DNA of 42,096 bases, taken from positions 1 to 42,096 of the forward strand of contig NZ_JAKMTB010000009.1 of NCBI RefSeq assembly GCF_025772985.1, in the 5' to 3' direction. The notes under the pieces were generated by a model. That model searched no databases, was not told the DNA's origin, and worked only from the letters and a program-made list of their open reading frames with translations. The stretch comes from Campylobacter sp. CNRCH_2014_0184h. Its GTDB lineage: Bacteria; Campylobacterota; Campylobacteria; Campylobacterales; Campylobacteraceae. Within the stretch, counting starts at the first letter, position 1. Every line of letters begins with the position of its first letter. Both the position numbers and the translations under genes were made by a program. Below, piece after piece: positions 1 to 9,951 of the stretch.

Positions 1-17
1 AATACACCATTTTTTGT

Positions 18-1109
18 TTAAACCCCAAAGAAAATTTCAGGTTTTAATCTAAGCATTAAACAATATGCAGCCAAACTAGCTTGTTCTCTTGTGTAGTTTC
101 TATTGCCTTGTATGTGAATGCATTCTTGTAAAAAGGTTCCATCTTTATACATAGCTCCTATGTAGATGGTGCCTGCTTTGGTATTTTTATCATTTTCTTC
201 CCCAGCTACCCCACTAAGTGCTAAAGCAAAATCACAATTTGTGGTTTTAAAAACCCCTTTTAGCATAAAATAAATACAACGATCAGAGTATTCTCCAACA
301 CTTTCTAAGGTATCATTGCTCACCCCAAGCCAAGAATTTTTCAAACGATTAGAATAAGTCACCAAAGAGCCTTCAAAAATGCTAGAAATTCCAGAGATTT
401 CAGCAAATTTTGAAGCACAAAGTCCAGCTGTGCAGCTTTCTGCAAAGGAAATTTTTAAGTTTTTTTCTAAAAGTTTTTTAGCTATAAATTTAATAGGATC
501 ATTCCCTAAAAATACTTTGCCCGTAAAAAGTTTAAAAACTCCCTTTAAAAAGCCTTCTAGTTTTCCATACTGACTAGTGCTTGCTCTAATACAAATGAGA
601 TTATCTAACAATGCACTTGAGCTAGTTTGAATTTCAAAAGAAGTAGTAAGTGTGCTAAGTAAGATATTTGCACTCATTTCATCTATATCTAAAAGACAAA
701 AATAGGCATAATCAAGTTCAGGATTTTGTAAAATCATAGGCAATTTTTGCTCTATATTTATGTTTAATAAATTAATATAGCATTTTTCAAAAGAGCTTAA
801 AAAGGAATTTTTTTCACGTAAAGCTTTTGAGGGTACTAAAGTATCATTTTCTAAGATTAAAACATCATCATTTAAGGTTGCTATGATTTTAGCTATGGTT
901 GCATAGTATTCGCTAATGCTAAAAATGGTTATATAATCATATTCTTTAGAAAGTTTTTCAAGTAAAAAAGGAAGTTCTTTGTCAGGTTTGTTTATAAATT
1001 TTAGCTCATGAAGTTCTAAAAATTGTTTTTTGTATTCTTCTTGTATATAATGCATATAATTTTCATTAATAATAATTTCACTACCTATAATGATGATAAG
1101 ATGTTTCAT
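18..1109 (-). CDS. cinA: CinA-family protein with C-terminal nicotinamide-nucleotide amidase (PncC) domain
   Basis: The C-terminal part (about residues 205-363) is a CinA/PncC domain. It shows the catalytic-serine motif AESCTAG near residue 224, then a GS-VTYSN stretch and the LSGVAGE and GTIYIGA segments. This family deamidates nicotinamide mononucleotide in pyridine-nucleotide salvage. The N-terminal 200 residues take the place of the molybdopterin-binding-like domain of full CinA but are strongly diverged, and I see no clear motif there. The protein is 363 residues against about 410 for classical CinA. The start at 1109 is preferred over an upstream ATG at 1154 because AAGGAAAAC sits just before it and the extra 15 residues are Lys-rich and uncharacteristic. 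It is divergent from ileS and has its own -10 box. Family is confident; activity of the N-terminal domain is unknown. Confidence 0.85.
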   Translation of the reverse strand: MKHLIIIIGSEIIINENYMHYIQEEYKKQFLELHELKFINKPDKELPFLLEKLSKEYDYITIFSISEYYATIAKIIATLNDDVLILENDTLVPSKALREKNSFLSSFEKCYINLLNINIEQKLPMILQNPELDYAYFCLLDIDEMSANILLSTLTTSFEIQTSSSALLDNLICIRASTSQYGKLEGFLKGVFKLFTGKVFLGNDPIKFIAKKLLEKNLKISFAESCTAGLCASKFAEISGISSIFEGSLVTYSNRLKNSWLGVSNDTLESVGEYSDRCIYFMLKGVFKTTNCDFALALSGVAGEENDKNTKAGTIYIGAMYKDGTFLQECIHIQGNRNYTREQASLAAYCLMLRLKPEIFFGV

Positions 1110-1130
1110 GGTTTTCCTTTTTTTCTTGCG

Positions 1131-1136
1131 ATTATA
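1131..1136 (-). promoter_or_regulatory. -10 box for the cinA-like gene
   Basis: On the reverse strand this reads TATAAT, preceded by a T-rich stretch as in Campylobacter sigma70 promoters. It lies 22 bases upstream of the ATG at 1109, giving a short leader that carries the AAGGAAAAC ribosome site. Confidence 0.6.
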
Positions 1137-1171
1137 ACAAAAAAATAAGTGCAAATTAAAAGTATTTTAAG

Positions 1172-1177
1172 TAGAAT
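1172..1177 (+). promoter_or_regulatory. -10 box for the ileS operon
   Basis: TAGAAT in an A/T-rich spacer, 32 bases before the ileS ATG. No -35 box is evident, which is usual for Campylobacter. It probably drives ileS and the tightly spaced genes after it. Confidence 0.55.
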
Positions 1178-1209
1178 TTACTATTTTTAAATTTTTCAAG
1201 GTGGATTAT

Positions 1210-3975
1210 ATGGATTATAAAGATACGCTATTGCTTCCAAATACGACTTTTGCAATGCGTGCAAATTTAGCAGAGCTTGAGCCTAAGCGTTTTAGCAAGT
1301 GGTTTGAAAACAACTATGCTTATGAAAAAATGAAACAAAAAAGACAAGGGGTAAGTGAGAGTTTTACTCTGCATGATGGACCTCCTTATGCTAATGGACA
1401 TTTGCATATTGGCCATGCTTTAAATAAAATTTTAAAAGATATCATTATAAAAATGCATTATTTTCAAGGTAAAAAAGTGCGTTTTACTCCGGGTTGGGAT
1501 TGCCATGGTTTGCCGATAGAACAGCAAGTTGAAGTTAAACTTAAAGATAAAAAGCAAAGTTTAAGTAAAAAAGAAATTCGTGAGTTTTGTAGAGAGCATG
1601 CGAGAGAATTTGTAAATATCCAAAGAGATGAATTTAAGTCTTTGGGTGTGATTGCTGATTGGGATGAGCCATACTTGACTATGAAAAATGCTTTTGAAGC
1701 TGACATTTACAAAGCTTTATGTAAAATCGCTAAAAAAGGACTTTTGTTAGAAAGAAGCAAGCCTGTTTTTTGGAGCTGGGCTGCTAAGAGTGCGCTAGCA
1801 GAAGCTGAAGTAGAGTATGAAGATAAAGAAGATTATTCTATTTTTGTAGCATTTGAGCTTGATAAAACTTCGGTTGAAAAATTAGGAGTTGAAAAAGCAA
1901 AAGCGGTAATTTGGACTACCACACCTTGGACTTTACCGGCAAATCAAGCTATATCTTTAAATCCAAATGAAAAATATGTTATCACTGAAGAAGGTTATAT
2001 TTTTGCTAAAGCCTTGCTTGAAAATATGATCAATAAAAATTTCACTCAAGGAAAAATTCAAAAAGAACTTTTGGGTGTTGAATTTGAAAATTTAAGTGCT
2101 ATTAATCCACTCAATCAAAGAAAATCCACTCTTATTTTAGGCGATCATGTTTTAATGGAAGGTGGAACAGGGCTTGTACATACTGCACCAGGACATGGTG
2201 AGGATGATTATTATGTGTGCTTAAAATATGGCATTGAAGTGATTATGCCAGTAGATGATGGTGGGTGTTATGATGAAACGCTAAGAGCTAAAGGGCTTTT
2301 GCCAGAGCATTTATTAAATGAGTTTATAGGACTTCATATTTTTAAAGCAAATGAGCGTATTTTAGAACTACTTGGCGAAGCTTTGCTTGAAAGTTCTAAA
2401 TTTATACATTCTTATCCATTTTGTTGGAGAACACATAAACCAGTTATTTATAGAGCTACAAAACAATGGTTTATTTTAATGGATGAGAAAAAGTTAGATG
2501 GAAAATCTTTAAGAGAGTTAGCGCTAGAGCAGTTAAATAATGTGAAATTTCACCCAGAAAGTGGGGTAAAAAGACTTAGTTCTATGATAGAAAATCGTCC
2601 TGATTGGTGTATATCAAGACAAAGAGATTGGGGTGTGCCTATCGCATTTTTTAGAGATAAAAGCACCAAAGAAGTGATTTTTGATGATGATGTTTTAGAT
2701 CATTTGGTGGGAATTTTTGAAGCAAATGGAGCTGATGCGTGGTGGGATTTAGAAATAAAAGATTTATTACCGCCAAATAGCAAATATGATCCAAATAATT
2801 TAGAAAAAGTTTATGATATTTTAGATGTTTGGTTTGATAGTGGTAGTACTTGGGAGGCAGTGTTAAACTCAGCTAGATACGATGCGGGAGAATACCAAGC
2901 TTCAATGTATCTTGAAGGAAGCGATCAGCACCGTGGATGGTTTCAAAGCTCACTTTTAATTTCCACTGCGATTAATCACAAAACCCCATATAAAAACATA
3001 CTTACTCATGGCTTTACCGTTGATGAGAAAGGTCAAAAAATGAGTAAATCAAAAGGCAACGTGGTTTTACCTCAAAATGTAGCTAAAAATTATGGGGTAG
3101 AAATTTTAAGACTTTGGATAATGCTTAGTGATTATTCAACGGACTTAAAAATTTCAGATAATATCTTAAAACAAGTAAGCGAGCAATATAGAAAGATAAG
3201 AAATACTATAAGATTTTTACTTGCAAATACTAATGATATGGAATTTTTAGAAACAAAAAATTTCACACTTTTAGACAAATGGATCTTAATGCGTGCGAAA
3301 GTTGCTTTTGAAGCATGTGAAGCTGCTTTTGAAAAATATGAATTTGCAAAGGGCTTTAGTGTGCTTTTAAATTTCTTAAGTGCGGATTTAAGTGGAATTT
3401 ATTTAGATGTGTGTAAAGATAGATTATATTGTAATGCAAAAGATGACACAAAGAGAGTAAGTGCGCAAAGTGCTATGGTGCTAATAGCTAGAAAACTTTT
3501 TACGCTTTTAGCTCCAAGTTTAACTTATACCATAGATGAAGCTTTAGAGCATGCAAATGTGGCTATTAAAGAAAATGCTAAAGATGTGTTTGATTTGGTG
3601 TTAAAAAATGGCTTTGATTATGAGTATAAAATCGAAGATGATTTATTTATAAAATCAAGAGAAAAATTCTTTGAACTTGTTGATGTATTAAAAAAAGATA
3701 AAATCATCAAATCAACTTTAGAGTTAAGTTTGCAAACAAGCGCAAATGAGCTTTTGAGTGAAGATATTGAAGAAGTAGCTGATTGGTTTATGGTAAGCTT
3801 GGTAGAAAGCTTAGATGAAAAAGAAGCTTTGAGTGAGTTTAAAATAGATGATCATAGTTTTAAAATCGTGCGTTCTTCATTACACAAGTGTCCAAGATGT
3901 TGGAAGTTTTTAGCAAAAGAAGAAGAATGTTTATGTCCAAGATGTAATAGCGTGGAAAAAGCAAAAAATGTTTGA
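1210..3975 (+). CDS. ileS: isoleucyl-tRNA synthetase
   Basis: Class I aminoacyl-tRNA synthetase that charges tRNA-Ile with isoleucine in the cytoplasm. The HIGH signature is visible as HLHIGH near residue 67 in the PPYANGH context. KMSKS follows DEKGQ in the catalytic core, and the editing domain shows [10 protein letters not shown]. The C-terminus carries two Cys pairs (CPRCWK and CPRC), the zinc-binding tail of bacterial IleRS. At 921 residues it has the usual length. The ATG at 1210 is chosen over the in-frame GTG at 1201 because AAGGTGG lies 5 bases before it and the product then begins [10 protein letters not shown], as in relatives. It is the first gene of the forward cluster; the next small ORF begins inside its last codons. 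Confidence 0.97.
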   Translation: MDYKDTLLLPNTTFAMRANLAELEPKRFSKWFENNYAYEKMKQKRQGVSESFTLHDGPPYANGHLHIGHALNKILKDIIIKMHYFQGKKVRFTPGWDCHGLPIEQQVEVKLKDKKQSLSKKEIREFCREHAREFVNIQRDEFKSLGVIADWDEPYLTMKNAFEADIYKALCKIAKKGLLLERSKPVFWSWAAKSALAEAEVEYEDKEDYSIFVAFELDKTSVEKLGVEKAKAVIWTTTPWTLPANQAISLNPNEKYVITEEGYIFAKALLENMINKNFTQGKIQKELLGVEFENLSAINPLNQRKSTLILGDHVLMEGGTGLVHTAPGHGEDDYYVCLKYGIEVIMPVDDGGCYDETLRAKGLLPEHLLNEFIGLHIFKANERILELLGEALLESSKFIHSYPFCWRTHKPVIYRATKQWFILMDEKKLDGKSLRELALEQLNNVKFHPESGVKRLSSMIENRPDWCISRQRDWGVPIAFFRDKSTKEVIFDDDVLDHLVGIFEANGADAWWDLEIKDLLPPNSKYDPNNLEKVYDILDVWFDSGSTWEAVLNSARYDAGEYQASMYLEGSDQHRGWFQSSLLISTAINHKTPYKNILTHGFTVDEKGQKMSKSKGNVVLPQNVAKNYGVEILRLWIMLSDYSTDLKISDNILKQVSEQYRKIRNTIRFLLANTNDMEFLETKNFTLLDKWILMRAKVAFEACEAAFEKYEFAKGFSVLLNFLSADLSGIYLDVCKDRLYCNAKDDTKRVSAQSAMVLIARKLFTLLAPSLTYTIDEALEHANVAIKENAKDVFDLVLKNGFDYEYKIEDDLFIKSREKFFELVDVLKKDKIIKSTLELSLQTSANELLSEDIEEVADWFMVSLVESLDEKEALSEFKIDDHSFKIVRSSLHKCPRCWKFLAKEEECLCPRCNSVEKAKNV

Positions 3976-4075
3976 GCAAGCTTTACCTTTTAGCGTGGTA
4001 GTGATTACTTTATTAGGCTTTTTATTTATCACGCTTTTTTTGTTTTATTTGGTTAAAAAATTTAAGGATAAATAA
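3968..4075 (+). CDS. 35-residue single-span membrane microprotein
   Basis: An ATG at 3968 overlaps the end of ileS by 8 bases and opens 35 codons. The product is a short polar start (MFEQALPF), one strongly hydrophobic span of about 20 residues, and a basic tail (KKFKDK). Its stop TAA overlaps the gatA ATG by one base, so it is wedged between two housekeeping genes and likely translationally coupled. I recall a similarly small gene at this place in C. jejuni (Cj1060c), which supports it being real. Function is unknown; the shape (one helix, positive C-terminal end) is typical of small membrane subunits or regulators. It is below usual annotation length cut-offs and easy to miss. Confidence 0.6.
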   Translation: MFEQALPFSVVVITLLGFLFITLFLFYLVKKFKDK

Positions 4076-5439
4076 TGGTAACTTTAAAAGAAGCTTTGAA
4101 ATTTTCAAATGAAGAATTAGAAAATCTAAAAAAAGAATTAAATGAAAAAGCACATCAGCAAAAGCATTTGGGTGCTTATGTAGAGCAGTTTTTAAATAAA
4201 GACTTAAGCACTTCAGGCGCTGGCGTACCAGTAGCTATAAAAGATAATATTAGCGTAAAAGATTGGGAATTAACTTGTGGTTCTAAAATTTTACAAGGCT
4301 ATGTAGCTCCTTATGATGCAAGTGCTATTGTGAATTTACGCAAAAATAATTTTGCTCCATTTGGAAGATGTAATATGGATGAGTTTGCTATGGGAAGTAC
4401 GAGTGCGACTTCTTTTTATGGTAAGACTTTAAACCCGCTTGATAATACTAAAGTTCCAGGTGGAAGTAGTGGAGGGAGTGCTGCTGCAGTTGCTGCGGGG
4501 ATAGCTTTGGCAAGTTTGGGCTCAGATACGGGTGGTTCGGTAAGACAGCCTGCTGCATTTTGTGGTTGTGTTGGGTTTAAGCCAAGTTATGGAAGAGTTA
4601 GTAGGTATGGTTTAGCAGCGTATTCTTCAAGTCTTGATCAAATCGGAGTTTTAACGCAAAATGTTGAAGATGCTGCGATTTTGTATGATGCTATTGCAGG
4701 TTATGATGAAAAAGATAGCACAAGTGCAAACATAGCTTTTGAACCAACTGCACCAAAACTAAATGCAAATAAAAAGCTAAAAATAGCTGTGATTAAAAAC
4801 TATGTAGAACAAACCAATGATGATGTAAAACAAGCCTTATTAAAAACCATAGATATGTTAAAAGCAAATGGACATGAGATTGTTTATAAAGACTTAATGG
4901 ATTCTACATTTGATGTTGCAGCTTATTATATCATAGCAGCAGCTGAAGCAAGTGCAAATTTGAGTCGTTATGATGGTGTAAGATATGGTAGAAGAAGCGA
5001 AAAATGTGATAATCTTAGCCAAATGTATGTAAATAGCAGAAGTGAAGGCTTTGGCGAGGAAGTAAAAAGAAGAATTTTACTAGGAACCTTTGTTTTAAGT
5101 AGTGGGTATTATGATGCATACTATATCAAAGCACAAAAGGCTAGAAGATTTATCAAGCAAAAATATGAAGAAATTTTAAATGATTGTGATTTGATTTTTA
5201 TGCCAGTTGCTCCAAGTGTTGCTTTTGGCTTTAATGATGTTAAAACCCCTATTCAAATGTATTTAGAAGATGTATTTACTATTTCAGTGAATTTAGCAGG
5301 ACTTGGTGGCATTAGCGTGCCAGTAGGAAAAAATGAAAATGGACTTAATATCTCTGCGCAGCTTATCTGTAAAGCTTGCGATGAACAAACTTTACTAGAT
5401 GGCGCTTTAAGCTTAGAAGAAATTATTAAAAATAAATAA
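4075..5439 (+). CDS. gatA: aspartyl/glutamyl-tRNA amidotransferase subunit A
   Basis: Glutaminase subunit of GatCAB, which converts misacylated Glu-tRNA-Gln or Asp-tRNA-Asn to the amidated form; needed where GlnRS or AsnRS is absent. The amidase-signature Ser-cisSer-Lys set is visible: KDN near residue 61, [15 protein letters not shown], and [12 protein letters not shown]. Length 454 matches the family. The start follows AAGGATAAATA at good spacing and overlaps the stop of the microprotein by one base. gatB and gatC are not in this window. guaB follows after 10 bases. Confidence 0.96.
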   Translation: MVTLKEALKFSNEELENLKKELNEKAHQQKHLGAYVEQFLNKDLSTSGAGVPVAIKDNISVKDWELTCGSKILQGYVAPYDASAIVNLRKNNFAPFGRCNMDEFAMGSTSATSFYGKTLNPLDNTKVPGGSSGGSAAAVAAGIALASLGSDTGGSVRQPAAFCGCVGFKPSYGRVSRYGLAAYSSSLDQIGVLTQNVEDAAILYDAIAGYDEKDSTSANIAFEPTAPKLNANKKLKIAVIKNYVEQTNDDVKQALLKTIDMLKANGHEIVYKDLMDSTFDVAAYYIIAAAEASANLSRYDGVRYGRRSEKCDNLSQMYVNSRSEGFGEEVKRRILLGTFVLSSGYYDAYYIKAQKARRFIKQKYEEILNDCDLIFMPVAPSVAFGFNDVKTPIQMYLEDVFTISVNLAGLGGISVPVGKNENGLNISAQLICKACDEQTLLDGALSLEEIIKNK

Positions 5440-5449
5440 AGGAAAAATT

Positions 5450-6901
5450 ATGAAAATCATCAAACGCGCTTTGACTTTTGAAGATGTTTTACTAGTTCCT
5501 CAATATTCTGAGGTTTTGCCTAAAGAAGTAGATATCAAAACAAAACTTACAAAAAATATTACCTTAAATATGCCTTTAATTTCAGCTGCTATGGATACGG
5601 TTACTGAGCATAGAGCAGCTATTATGATGGCAAGACTTGGTGGTATAGGGGTGATCCATAAAAATATGGATATAGCTTCACAAGTTAGAGAGATAAAAAG
5701 AGTTAAAAAAAGCGAAAGTGGCGTGATTATGGATCCTATTTACATAGGGGCTAAAGCAAGCGTTAAAGAAGCGCTAGAACTCATGGCTGAATATAGAATT
5801 TCAGGAGTTCCTGTGGTAGATGAAAATAAAACCCTAATAGGAATTTTAACTAATCGTGATTTGAGATTTGAAACTAATTTTGATAATTTAGTAGAAAATG
5901 TAATGACAAAAATGCCTTTAATCACTGCTAAAAAAGGCTCTACTTTAGATGATGCAGAAAGGATTTTCTCTACTAATAAAGTAGAAAAACTTCCAATCGT
6001 AGATGAAAATAATCGTTTAGAAGGTTTGATTACTATAAAAGATTTAAAAAAACGTAAAGAATATCCAAATTCAAATAAAGATGCCTATGGAAGATTAAGA
6101 GTAGCTGCAGCCGTGGGTGTAGGTCAGCTTGATCGTGTAAAGGCTTTAGTGGAAGCTGAAGTTGATGTTATAGTAATGGATAGTGCGCATGGACATTCTA
6201 AAGGTATTATTGATACATTAAAAGCAATTAAGGCTGAGTTTAATGTGGATGTGATAGTAGGAAATGTTGCAAGTGCTAAAGCGGTTAAAGATTTATGTGA
6301 AGCAGGCGCGGACGCTGTTAAGATAGGTATAGGGCCTGGAAGTATTTGTACTACACGCATTGTTTCGGGTGTGGGTGTGCCTCAAATTTCAGCCATAGAT
6401 GAATGTGCGATAGAAGCAAGTAAATACGGCGTGCCAGTAATCGCTGATGGGGGTATAAAATACTCAGGCGATATTGCAAAAGCTATTGCAGCAGGTGCAA
6501 GTAGTGTGATGATAGGTTCACTTTTAGCAGGAACAGATGAGAGTCCAGGTGAGTTATTTACTTATCAAGGAAGACAATATAAGAGTTATCGTGGTATGGG
6601 AAGCTTAGGTGCTATGCAAAAAGGAAGTTCAGATAGATATTTCCAAGAAGGTACAGCTCAAGATAAACTTGTGCCTGAAGGTATTGAAGGTAGGGTGCCT
6701 TATGTAGGAAGTATAAAAAGTGTAGTGCATCAACTTTTAGGTGGGCTTAGATCTTCTATGGGTTATGTAGGTGCAGTAGATATCAAAGCTTTCCAAGAAA
6801 GAGCTGAATTTGTAGAAATCACCGCAGCAGGATTAAAAGAAAGCCATGTGCATGATGTAACTATCACTGCTGAAGCACCAAATTATAAGGTAAGTAATTA
6901 A
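5450..6901 (+). CDS. guaB: inosine-5'-monophosphate dehydrogenase
   Basis: Catalyses NAD-dependent oxidation of IMP to XMP, the first committed step of GMP synthesis. The N-terminal (beta/alpha)8 half begins with [11 protein letters not shown]. Two CBS domains follow at about residues 95-205. The catalytic loop is [15 protein letters not shown] with the active-site Cys, and the flap-region segment [11 protein letters not shown] is present. At 483 residues it is full length. AAGGAAAAATT precedes the ATG. The stop overlaps the xseB ATG by one base. Confidence 0.97.
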   Translation: MKIIKRALTFEDVLLVPQYSEVLPKEVDIKTKLTKNITLNMPLISAAMDTVTEHRAAIMMARLGGIGVIHKNMDIASQVREIKRVKKSESGVIMDPIYIGAKASVKEALELMAEYRISGVPVVDENKTLIGILTNRDLRFETNFDNLVENVMTKMPLITAKKGSTLDDAERIFSTNKVEKLPIVDENNRLEGLITIKDLKKRKEYPNSNKDAYGRLRVAAAVGVGQLDRVKALVEAEVDVIVMDSAHGHSKGIIDTLKAIKAEFNVDVIVGNVASAKAVKDLCEAGADAVKIGIGPGSICTTRIVSGVGVPQISAIDECAIEASKYGVPVIADGGIKYSGDIAKAIAAGASSVMIGSLLAGTDESPGELFTYQGRQYKSYRGMGSLGAMQKGSSDRYFQEGTAQDKLVPEGIEGRVPYVGSIKSVVHQLLGGLRSSMGYVGAVDIKAFQERAEFVEITAAGLKESHVHDVTITAEAPNYKVSN

Positions 6902-7074
6902 TGGAATTTGAAGATCATATCAAACAAGCCGAGCTTTCTTTGGAAAAACTTAATGATAAAGATTTGGACCTTAAAACTTGCGTAGAAATTTATAAAGAAG
7001 GTTTAAAAAGTATCAAGCAAGCAAGAACTATGCTTGAAAATGCTAAATTAGAAATCGAGCAAGTAGATGAGTAG
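6901..7074 (+). CDS. xseB: exodeoxyribonuclease VII small subunit
   Basis: A 57-residue ORF starting on the last base of the guaB stop (TAATG) and overlapping the next gene by 8 bases. The product has the XseB pattern: a short helix with [15 protein letters not shown], an acidic turn (NDKDLDL), then [19 protein letters not shown], matching the family's EALxLYEEGxxLxxxCxxxL second helix. XseB binds XseA to form exonuclease VII, which degrades single-stranded DNA in both directions. The large subunit is not in the window. The protein is short for the family (usually 60-80 residues), but both helices are there. Confidence 0.8.
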   Translation: MEFEDHIKQAELSLEKLNDKDLDLKTCVEIYKEGLKSIKQARTMLENAKLEIEQVDE

Positions 7075-7855
7075 TGTTGTAGCTTTACAATTTCCCACTT
7101 TGGCTTTGAGTGAATCAAGGCTTGATTATTATCTAAAAGCTGCTAAGGAAAGTGGTGCGAATTTGGTGGTTTTAGGCGAGTATGTTTTAAATAGCTTTTT
7201 TAGTGAGCTTAAGAGCATGCCAAAAAGTATGATTAAAGAGCAAAGCCAAAGTAAAAAGGCAAGCTTGATAAAACTTGCTAAAAAGTATGAATTAAACATC
7301 ATTGCACCGTTCATAAGTGTAGAAAATGATGGTTTAAAAAAACTATGCTTAAAGGTAGGCCCGCAAAATGTAAAAATGTATGAGCAACAAATTTTAATGC
7401 CTTATGCACACTGGAATGAAGAAAAATTTTTTAATAATAAAAAAACTGATAAACTTAAACTTTTTACTTTCACGCATGAGGGTTTAAAATGCGCTTTGCT
7501 TTTTGGCTTTGAGGCGCATTTTGATATCTTTTGGCAAATGATTATGAAAAAAAAGATAGACTTAGTCATCATTCCTACAGCTAGTACTTTTGAAAGCAAT
7601 CAAAGATGGCTAGAGCTTTTAAAAACAAGAGCCTTTTTAAACTCAACAAGCATTTTAAGGGTTAATCGCATAGGTAGCCCAAAGCAAGAAAATGATTGGA
7701 AATTCTATGGAGATAGCTTTTTTATCAATGCTTTTGGGGAAGTGCAAGAACAACTTGGTGATCAAGAAGAAATGCTTGTGATAGAAGTTAGCAAAGCAAA
7801 TGAGGCTAGAAATTTATGGGGCTTTGATAAGCTTGTGAAAAATTATGAAGAGTAA
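7067..7855 (+). CDS. nitrilase-fold (carbon-nitrogen hydrolase) protein, probable degenerate active site
   Basis: A 262-residue nitrilase-superfamily protein, equivalent by position to C. jejuni Cj1056c. The N-terminal strand and first motif are clear ([22 protein letters not shown] with the catalytic-type Glu38). The middle motif reads [18 protein letters not shown], where active enzymes have a Lys two residues after the Tyr; here it is Gln. The nucleophile motif, normally I-C-Y-D/E, reads F-G-F-E (Gly147), so the Cys is absent; the nearest Cys is five residues earlier. Only Glu38 of the Glu-Lys-Cys triad is therefore apparent. The RVNRIG segment and the [11 protein letters not shown] strand are well kept, so the fold looks intact. 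It may be a binding or scaffold protein instead of an amidase. Overlaps xseB by 8 bases. Confidence 0.8.
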   Translation: MSSVVALQFPTLALSESRLDYYLKAAKESGANLVVLGEYVLNSFFSELKSMPKSMIKEQSQSKKASLIKLAKKYELNIIAPFISVENDGLKKLCLKVGPQNVKMYEQQILMPYAHWNEEKFFNNKKTDKLKLFTFTHEGLKCALLFGFEAHFDIFWQMIMKKKIDLVIIPTASTFESNQRWLELLKTRAFLNSTSILRVNRIGSPKQENDWKFYGDSFFINAFGEVQEQLGDQEEMLVIEVSKANEARNLWGFDKLVKNYEE

Positions 7856-7890
7856 TCTTTTTAACAAGAAAATATTATTAAAGGTGTATA

Positions 7891-9863
7891 ATGAGAAAAA
7901 TTTTATTGCAAATTCTTTCTTTTAGTTTTATTTTTATGGGAATTTTTGCTTTAGTTAGGTTTTTGATGATAAAAAATTTAACCAATGAAAGTGAAAATAC
8001 CTTAATGGTATATGTATATGGACTAGGTCATGATATGAGAACCTTTAGTGCTATTTTTTTACCTCTATTTTTGTGTGGTTTATTTTCTTATATAAGTTTG
8101 GTTTTTAAGGATAGAAAATACCACGCTACGGGGGGGGGGTAATCGCTAAATTTTATATTTATCTTTCTAGTTTTTATGTAGCTTTTATAGCTTTTGTTGT
8201 TTTAATTTCTGCGTTTATACATTATTATTACTTTCAGCTTTATGCAAGCAAAATTGATATTTTTATTTTTGGTTTAAAAGATGATAATACTAAGGCGATA
8301 TTATCTATAGTCTTTTCTGATTATCCCATTATAAAAGCATTGTTATTAGCTGTAATTTTTAGCGTATTTTGTTTTTATCTTAATATTAAAATTCTTAGCT
8401 TAAAACTAGAGACTATTAAAGTAAAACTAGTATTTTTTGTTTTATTAAACATTTTGCTAATTTATGCTTATGTTATAGCGCTAAGAGGACATTTTACTTA
8501 TAATGCATTGAGAGCTTCAAATTATGAATTTAGCACCATAAAAGCTTTTAATGAAATTTCTACAAATCCTTTGATGGCTTTTTCATGGGCATATAAAGAG
8601 TATAAAAATCAACAAGAATTTAAAAGCGTGGATATAAAACAGCTTAATCAACTAGAAGAAAAGCTTTTTCCTATGTTTGATACTACTTTGATACACCAAA
8701 ATCATGCTAAAAATCATATTTATATTAATATTATGGAAAGCTTTGGCTTAAATTTAGCTGAGTTTGGCACTGAAAATACTAATCTTTTGGGAAATTTAGA
8801 AAAACATTTTGAGCAAGATATTATTTTTACTAGATTTTTATCCAGTGCAAACAATACCATAGAAAGTTTTAATCGTTTGGTTTTTTTAAGTCCAAATATT
8901 ATTTCAAATGGATTATATCAAAAAGAAAAATTAGCCTTTACGCCTTTGCAAATTTACAAGAATGCAGGGTATAAAATAGTTTTTGTTTATAGTGGTAATG
9001 CTTCTTGGTATAATCTTGGCAATTATTTTAAAAATCAAGGTGTAGATGAAATTATAGATGAAAATACACTGATGCAAGATTTTCCACAAGCTAGAAAAAC
9101 AAAACATAAATACGGTATAGCCGATGAGTTTATGTATAAAAAAATATATTCTATATTTGAAAATGCTAAAAATCCTACGTTAGTTATTTCTCTTAGTATT
9201 TCCACTCATAGACCTTATATACACAAAAGCAAAACACAACTTATCGATGAGAATGCTTTAGATAAAAAGATATTAAATCAATTTATTATCGGTGATTTTA
9301 TAGGTGCTTTAAATGCTTATGCGTATGCAAATGATGAATTTGGAAAATTTTTAGATCGCATAAAAGAAAGTAGTTTTGGGGAAAATATTATTATTGCTGC
9401 TACAGGTGATCATAGATTTAGAGATATTAAAATGGATATAAAATCCCAAAAAGCTTTTGCTTATAGTGTACCTTTTTATTTATATCTTCCAAAGTATTTA
9501 AAAAATGATATTTATTATGATAAAAATCGTGTGGGTTCGCATAAGGATATTTTTCCAACGCTTTATAATCTTACTCTTAGTGATACAAAATATTTAAGTT
9601 TAGGAGGAAGAGATATATTAGCACCTATAAAAAACGAAAAGCTAGAATTTGGTTTTAATGAGCTTGTTTGGATTGATCAAAATGGAGTGTATGATGGAAA
9701 TAATGGTTATTATTTTGAAAATAATACTAGTATAAAAGATACAAATAAGGCTTTTGAGTTAGATTTATATCATAAAAATTTTTCAAAAAATTATAAAGAC
9801 TTGTTTCAAAAGCAATTAAATTATAGACTAATTAATCTTAAAACATCAAACAATGGTGATTAG
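7891..9863 (+). CDS. LtaS-like sulfatase/phosphotransferase membrane protein, phase-variable, out of frame here
   Basis: As sequenced, the ATG frame (after AAAGGTG) runs from 7891 to a stop at 8140-8142 immediately after ten G. The rest of the gene is open in a different frame from the tract to 9863. A tract of 8 or 11 G would join both into about 657 residues. The joined protein has several hydrophobic spans in its first 180 residues (as in LtaS/OpgB-type enzymes). A periplasmic alkaline-phosphatase-fold domain follows, with INIMESFG (metal site), NNTIESF (Thr nucleophile region), STHRPY, and TGDHRF (metal His). This family transfers phosphoglycerol or phosphoethanolamine groups or hydrolyses sulfates; the substrate is not deducible. 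It corresponds by position to C. jejuni Cj1055c. The second part could alternatively start internally at a TTG at 8340, but that would lose membrane spans. Confidence 0.8.
8130..8139 (+). repeat. poly-G tract of ten (contingency repeat)
   Basis: An uninterrupted run of ten G inside the sulfatase-like gene. In a very A/T-rich genome such runs are the classic Campylobacter slippage sites for phase variation. Reading through ten G gives His-Ala-Thr-Gly-Gly-Gly-stop. Adding one G, or removing two, gives Gly-Val-Ile-Ala-Lys and a long open frame. This copy is therefore in the OFF state. Confidence 0.9.
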
Positions 9864-9911
9864 ATTTTATTTATAAAGATTTTTTATATTTTATTTTTAG
9901 TAAATAAATGA

Positions 9912-9917
9912 TAGAAT
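9912..9917 (+). promoter_or_regulatory. -10 box upstream of murC
   Basis: TAGAAT in A/T-rich DNA, 34 bases before the murC ATG, with a T-rich upstream stretch. It would start transcription near 9923, inside the left arm of the hairpin at 9919-9949. Confidence 0.5.
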
Positions 9918-9918
9918 T

Positions 9919-9949
9919 TTGCCTTAAATTTTCAAAAAATTTGAGGCAA
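9919..9949 (+). promoter_or_regulatory. 13-bp inverted repeat covering the murC ribosome site
   Basis: Arms 9919-9931 and 9937-9949 pair over 13 bases, with a single T-G wobble. The right arm contains GAGG, the likely ribosome-binding sequence of murC (ATG at 9952). If transcribed from a site further upstream, the stem would bury the site; from the -10 box at 9912 only about 9 pairs remain. It might also act as a weak terminator for the preceding gene, although no T run follows it. Confidence 0.4.
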
Positions 9950-9951
9950 GA

